Origin: Myxococcaceae bacterium
GTDB lineage: Bacteria > Myxococcota > Myxococcia > Myxococcales > Myxococcaceae
Length of the DNA: 64,000 nucleotides
Direction of reading: 5' to 3'
Assembly (NCBI GenBank): GCA_016793095.1
Contig: JAEUJQ010000047.1
Location: 1-64,000, forward strand
Both the position numbers and the translations under genes were made by a program. Below the pieces are notes generated by a model. The model made no database searches. It worked only from the letters and a program-made list of their open reading frames with translations, and had not been told where the DNA came from. Of the stretch, positions 25,601 through 31,600 are shown in pieces. The stretch's first letter is position 1. Each line of letters starts with the position of its first letter.

Positions 25601-28600
25601 ACCACCGTCACGCCGAGCGTTCCCATGGCGACGAACGCCAGTCGGCCCCGCAGCGCGATGGCCGAGGGCACGCCGTTGGGAAGGTCGATTTGGCCGACGA
25701 TGGACGGAAGCGCAGCCGTCGCGGCATCGACGAGGATGAGCTCGGGCGCTCGCTCGGCGGCCGGAGCCATCGCCACAGCCACAAGGTTGGCCAGGGGCGC
25801 GGGTGTCCCGCTCGGGGCCTCCGCGAGCGCTACCGCCACCGGCTCCCCCTGCGGCAACGGCACGCCACCCTGCCACGCAAGTGCGCCAGTCTGCCGCCTC
25901 GCCAGCCTCAGCCCCGAACTCGTCGCGACCGCAACCAGGCCGTCCGCGCGAGCGGCCATCACGTGCACCAGCGACGACTCGAGCGTCGACGAGGTGCGCA
26001 TGCCGACTTCGACGTCCACCGGCTCGCTCGTTGCGCTGTTGCTGGCGCTGTCCCGCGCCCGCATCGTCAACCGACGCGTCTGGCCCGCGCCGTTCGGAAC
26101 GAGCCACGGCACGGAGTAGACGGGCCGGTTCGCCACCGACGTCGAGGGCGTGGCTGTCGTGCCGATGCTGACGCCGTTCACGAACGCCTCGACGGCCGCG
26201 ACGCTCGCGTTGTCCTGGGCGAACGCACGCACGGCGACGGTGTCGCCCTCGGTCACGACATCGGCGCCGGGAGGGTCGAGGAGCTGCACGTCCGGCGGCA
26301 CCGTGTCGGTGACGCTGCCGACCGTCACAGGCGCAGAGGCCGTCTCCTGGCCTGCGCTGTCCACCGCGAGGGCGCGGATTGCGAACGTGCGATTGCCGCT
26401 GCCGACAGGCGGCACCCAGCGTCCCCGGAAACGGCCAGGGAAGCCGGGAACGCCAGCGGGCTGAGTCGCCGCGTCGACGCGCGCGCCGTTGACGAGGAAG
26501 ACGACCTGAGCGACCGGGCCTTCGGCATCGCTCGCGTCAGCTTCGAGCACGAGGCTTCGGCCCTCGAAGACGAACGAACCTTGCGCCGGCCTCACCATCG
26601 CAACCAGCGGCGGCGTGTCTGCCGTCACCTGGAACGTGACGACATTCGAATCGGCGGACTGGCCCGTGACGTCGTACGCCCGCGCGAGGGCGAACAACTG
26701 CTGCCCGACCGCGTTGGTGGGTACGTCCCAGGGCTGCTGGAAGGGCAGAACGTAGCGACTGGCCACGGGTGCCAGCGTTCCGGGCGAGGTGCCGACGTGG
26801 AACTCCACCCGTGCGATGCCGACGTCATCGCCGGCAGTCGCCGCGAAAGTCACCGGTCGTCCGCCAACCACCTGCGCGGGCGCCACGAGTGACACCGTCG
26901 GCCGCTGGTCCGCCACGATGTCGACGGAGACCTGGGAAGTCGTGGAGTTCGCGGAGGTGTCCACCGCCGTCACCGACACCACCCACGTGGCTCCGGCCGC
27001 ATTCGTCGGAACGGGGGCACTGAAGCGGAAGGGAGGTGTTGCAAGCGCTCCGACGGCGATGCCGTTGACACTCACGGAGACGGACGCGACGTCGATGTTG
27101 TCCTCGGCCTGGATGTCGACGGGCATCATCTGCCCCGCCACGACTTCACTTCCCGCAGCTGGAGCACGGATGGAGACGGTTGGGCCAACCGTGTCAGCGA
27201 CGACTGAGAACGACACTGGCGCGGCGCTCGCGCTGTGCCCTCCCGTATCCACGGCGGTAGCCGACACCGTCAATTGGCGCCCCGCAGACCCGAAGGGCAG
27301 CGGCACCTCGAAGGCAAAGGGCGCACTCGACGACGTCACTGACAAAGGCCCGGTCGCGAGGCCCGCCACCACCGCATCGATGCGCGACACCGCGACGTCG
27401 TCGGCGGCCGCGATGATGACGGACGTGAAGCGCCCTTCCGTGACGCTGCTGCCATTCGTTGGGCGCGTGATGGAGATGGTGGGCGCGCCGTCTACCCGGG
27501 CCGGCAGGCGAAGGAGCGCGCTGTTCACGAGGTGCCCGAAGGAGTCGACGCCCCGCGCCTGGACCCGAAGTTCGGTCGCGGCGCCGGGGACGGGGACTCG
27601 GAACGTGAAGGGCGACAGCGCCCTCACCACCGGGAAGACGACGCCGTCCACCACCAGCGACACCGACGAGACGGCGACGTCATCGACTGCGAGGACGGCA
27701 ACCTCGACGAAGTGGCCCTGCACGACGGGACTGCCGTCAACCGGCGACGCGATGGAGACGGTCGGCGGCACATCAGGCACGAGGTCGACGGCCTGCAGCG
27801 TCAGTGCACTCCAGCGCCCGCTGCTGTCCCTCGCGCGGACCGCAACGAAGTACGGCGTTGGCCCGCTTGCGCCCAGCTGCGCGAGCCGTGGGAGAGCAAC
27901 CTCGATGGACTGCGGAGGGGCGTACACGTCGAAGGCCGAGCCCGCGACACCATTCACGGGCGGGAAGCCGGAGGCTGTGTGGACGACCTGGAGTCCCTGA
28001 AGCGAGGGACCCATGGATATCTCGACAGTGTCCACGAAGACGTTGTCACGGGCCTCAGCCTCGATGCGCAGCACCGTGCCTTCGATGACGTCCTGCGAAG
28101 CCGTGGGCCGCGAGATGGTGGCCTGCGGGGCGGTCGTGTCTTCGACGATGGCGTACGTCCGCTCGGCGAAGGCCTGCAGTCGCTCGGCGTCCGTCGCCAC
28201 GGCGCGGAGGGTCAACACGTTGGCGCCGGCACCCCTCGTGATGAGGCCCGTCGGGACCTGGACGACTCCGCGGTAGCGACGCAGTCGCGTCAAGTCGTTG
28301 AACGGAGGCGGGAACGACGCCACGACGGCGCGAATGTCGGGGTCCTGAGCCACGGGGAGCCCTTCAGCATCGATGGCAGTCGCCTGGATGAGTTGCGCGG
28401 CCGACGCCGAAACCTGAAGCGCTGGCTGCCCATTCAAGAAGAAGTCCACGCTGGACATGTCGAGGTCGTCACCGGCGAGCGCCTCAAACACGAGCTGGAT
28501 GGTGCCCTCGGGAACCTGAGCATTCACTGGAGGAAGGACGAGCCCCACGACAGGCGCCTGGGGCGGCCTCGTCTCTACGATGAGCCGGCGAGACGCCTCC

Positions 28601-31600
28601 CGCCCTGCTCCGTCGGTCGCGCGCACGACGAGGACGCGGGCGGTGCCAATGGCGCCCGGAGGCGGAACGAGGTTGAGCCCGGCAGAAACGACGCGCGCTC
28701 CGTAGTTCTGGTCAAGCACCGTCGCCCCGTCGAACTCCGCGCGAACCCGCGCGACCCCCACATCGTCCTCGACGAGAACTGCAAGGTGGGCGGTCTGCCC
28801 CTGCAGGAGCCTCACGAAGCCACTCGAGAGTTCGAGCTGGCTCACCTGCTCGACGGGACTCGAGAGCGAAGTGAAGGTGATGCTGGGCCCCACGTCTTCG
28901 ACGACGTTGACGTATGTGGGCGCAGACTCGGTGGCGTTCCCCGCGGCGTCTGTCGCGCGCGCGACGAGGGCGACCGGCATGAGGCCGGGCGTCGCCGGCG
29001 CAAGCCAGGTGAAGGAAGGCGTCGAGAGCCCGAACCCCTCGACGCGCGAAACGAGGACGCCATCGACGAGCAACTCAGCCCGCACCACCTCGACGTCATC
29101 GCTGACCGCCGTCGCCACCTGAACCACCTGCCCAACCACCACATCCACGCCGCTGGGCGGAGCCGTCAGCACGGCGCGCGGCGAGGCCACGTCAGGCAAC
29201 ACCCGCTGGCTTCGACTCGAGGTGCGGCAGTGGGCTGCGGTGTCGCAGACGACGGCGGACAGCTGACTCGTCCCCCTCCAGAGCGGCGCTCTCAGCGAGA
29301 ACGAAGCCGTCGAGTGGCGATTGGGCTGCACCGCCTGGCGCGTCAGTACCGTCGACAGCCGCGAGCTGCCCTCTTCGAGCGTCACCTGGGGCTGTTGTCC
29401 GGGCTCGATGGTGATCGACGCCCCACCCGTCGAGAACTCGAAGCGGACGTGCCTGACGGAGACCGACGTCGGCCAACTGAAGGCCAGTGGCACCCCGGCG
29501 CTCGTCTGGCTCTGTCGGCCCGAGAATGTCACTCCGGCGTCAGGCGTCGGCGGACTCGCTGCGATGTACGCGTACTCGGCGGTGACGGTGGTTCCCGCGG
29601 GGACGCCGACCTGCACGACGCGACCAGCCCCCGCGACAGTGGTCGCGGCCGTCACCTCCGCACGCGTCGTCGAGAGAGCGACTCGCACCTCAGACACACC
29701 CTCGACGTTGAAGGTGGCCGACAGCGGCGTGAACGAGCCCCCCATTGCCACTCCGCCATCGACCCCGTCCACGGCCGCAGACGAGAGCGCCACGGCCGCA
29801 AGACTCAGTCCGACGTCATCGGAGACAGTCGCCGCAACCGACTCTCGACGCCCTTCAGTGAAGGTCGCGCCGGAGGTGGGCTGGGTGAGCGTCACGACTG
29901 GCGCCTCATCGGGGAGAAGCTTGCAGCTCACCACGGCATTGGTTGTCCGCCCGACTGCGTCACTCGCGCTGACGACAAACGTCGTGAAGCCCCCGGCCGC
30001 AAACGACGGAATGACGACTGGCAACCTGTGCGTCAGCAGACTGCCCGTCGGGACGGGCAGCGGAGAAAGTGGGCTTCCGTCCTGAGTGGCCGCCGCGGTG
30101 GTGAGCTGCCCATCATCGCTGATGGTGATATCGAGAGAGACCGCACTCCCCTGGACGCACGTGGTTGACGAGGGGGTATCGCGAAGCGCAAGCGCGATTC
30201 TGGGCGCCTCGACATCGACGGCTGGGCGGACCTCGAGGACGAAGCGCGGCGATGTGGCGAGATTGCCCGCCAGGTCTGACACGTCGACGACGACCGGGTA
30301 GCTGCCGGGCTGCAGGCCAGCGGTCTGGAGAGTGCCGGTGAACGTCGCCCGGTAACGCTCCTCCGTGATGATGGTACCGGGGAGCGCAGGGTTGGCGACC
30401 TGCGTCGTCTCGAGCCGCCCATCCGTCGACGTGAGCACCACCACGCCAGCGTCCGCGACTCCTGCGTCGATCGTGGCGGTAGCTGAGGCAACGAAGACAT
30501 CGTCGGCCGTCTCGACCCGCAGGCCGATGGACTCACCCGAGCGCACGGAGACGACACGCGCCGGCGTTCCCGGGAGGGGAAGGGTCAGCGTTGCGGTCGG
30601 CGCCTCGGTGTCAGCCGTCACGTTCAGGACAACCTCGGCCTCGCCCGTCTGGCCCGAGGTGTCGCGCGCGATGAGCCCCACTGTCGCGGACTGCCCTCTG
30701 GAGATGATGGGCGCCCGGACCGTCACCCGCTGGCGCTGAGAGGTGTCGAGTACAGCAGTGCCCGTCCCGAGAGGGCCAACGAGTGCCCCGCCCGACATTC
30801 CGACCACGGCAACCACACCCTCGTCGTCCAGCACGCTCGCCGAGACGGCAACCTCGCGTCCCTCGCGGTAGGTGGCCCCGGCGGCAGGAGTCACCAACTG
30901 GACGCGAGGCGGCTCATCGGTGGTGACGAAGAGGGACATCGTCTTCGTCGTCGACAGGCCCGCTGCGTCGCTCACCACCGCCGTCAGCGCGAGGGTGCTC
31001 CCTGCGGCGGTCGACGGAATTGCCACCTCGAAGCGGAACACCCGGTAAAGCCCATCGATGGTGGGGGCCGTGTTTGTCGTCGGGGGATGCCCAGCCGGCG
31101 TCAGCACGACGCGGGTTGGCCCCACGTTGTCGGTGGCGATGACCTCCACGGGAATGGTCCGCCCCGCAAAGACGCGCGACCCTGCGAGCGGCGTTCGGAA
31201 GGCCCCAAGCGGCGGCTCGCTGTCATCGACGACCTGAAGCGACCGTGTTGCGACCGCGGTCTGACCCGCCGTGTCCGTCACGCGAGCCTCCAACGTGACC
31301 GCGCGCGGGCTGCCGGAAACGGACAGCGCGAACTGGAAGGGCGGAACGCTCCGCCGCCCACGCTCGACGCCATCCATCAGCAGCACCACGTCCTGGACGG
31401 CGACATCGTCCTGGGCCGCGAGCGTGACGGTGACTGCCGTCCCGCTGGTGACGGAGGCGCCAACGGAGGGTGTGACGAAGGACACCGTCGGCGCCCCGTC
31501 GGCCGTGATGCCAACCTGCACCTCGGGCGCGACGCCGATGTTGCCTGCCCCATCCACTGCTCGCGCGCCCAGCCGACGCGTCGACGCGCCGGCGAGGCGT

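Noticed and set aside
27532-30168. Long plus-strand frames opposite the giant gene (for example 878 codons here, 638 codons at 11752-13668, 602 codons at 14602-16410)
   Set aside because: Their products are Arg/His/Asp/Gly-rich without motifs. They arise from the codon bias of the minus-strand gene, whose frame encodes clear Ig and TIG domains.
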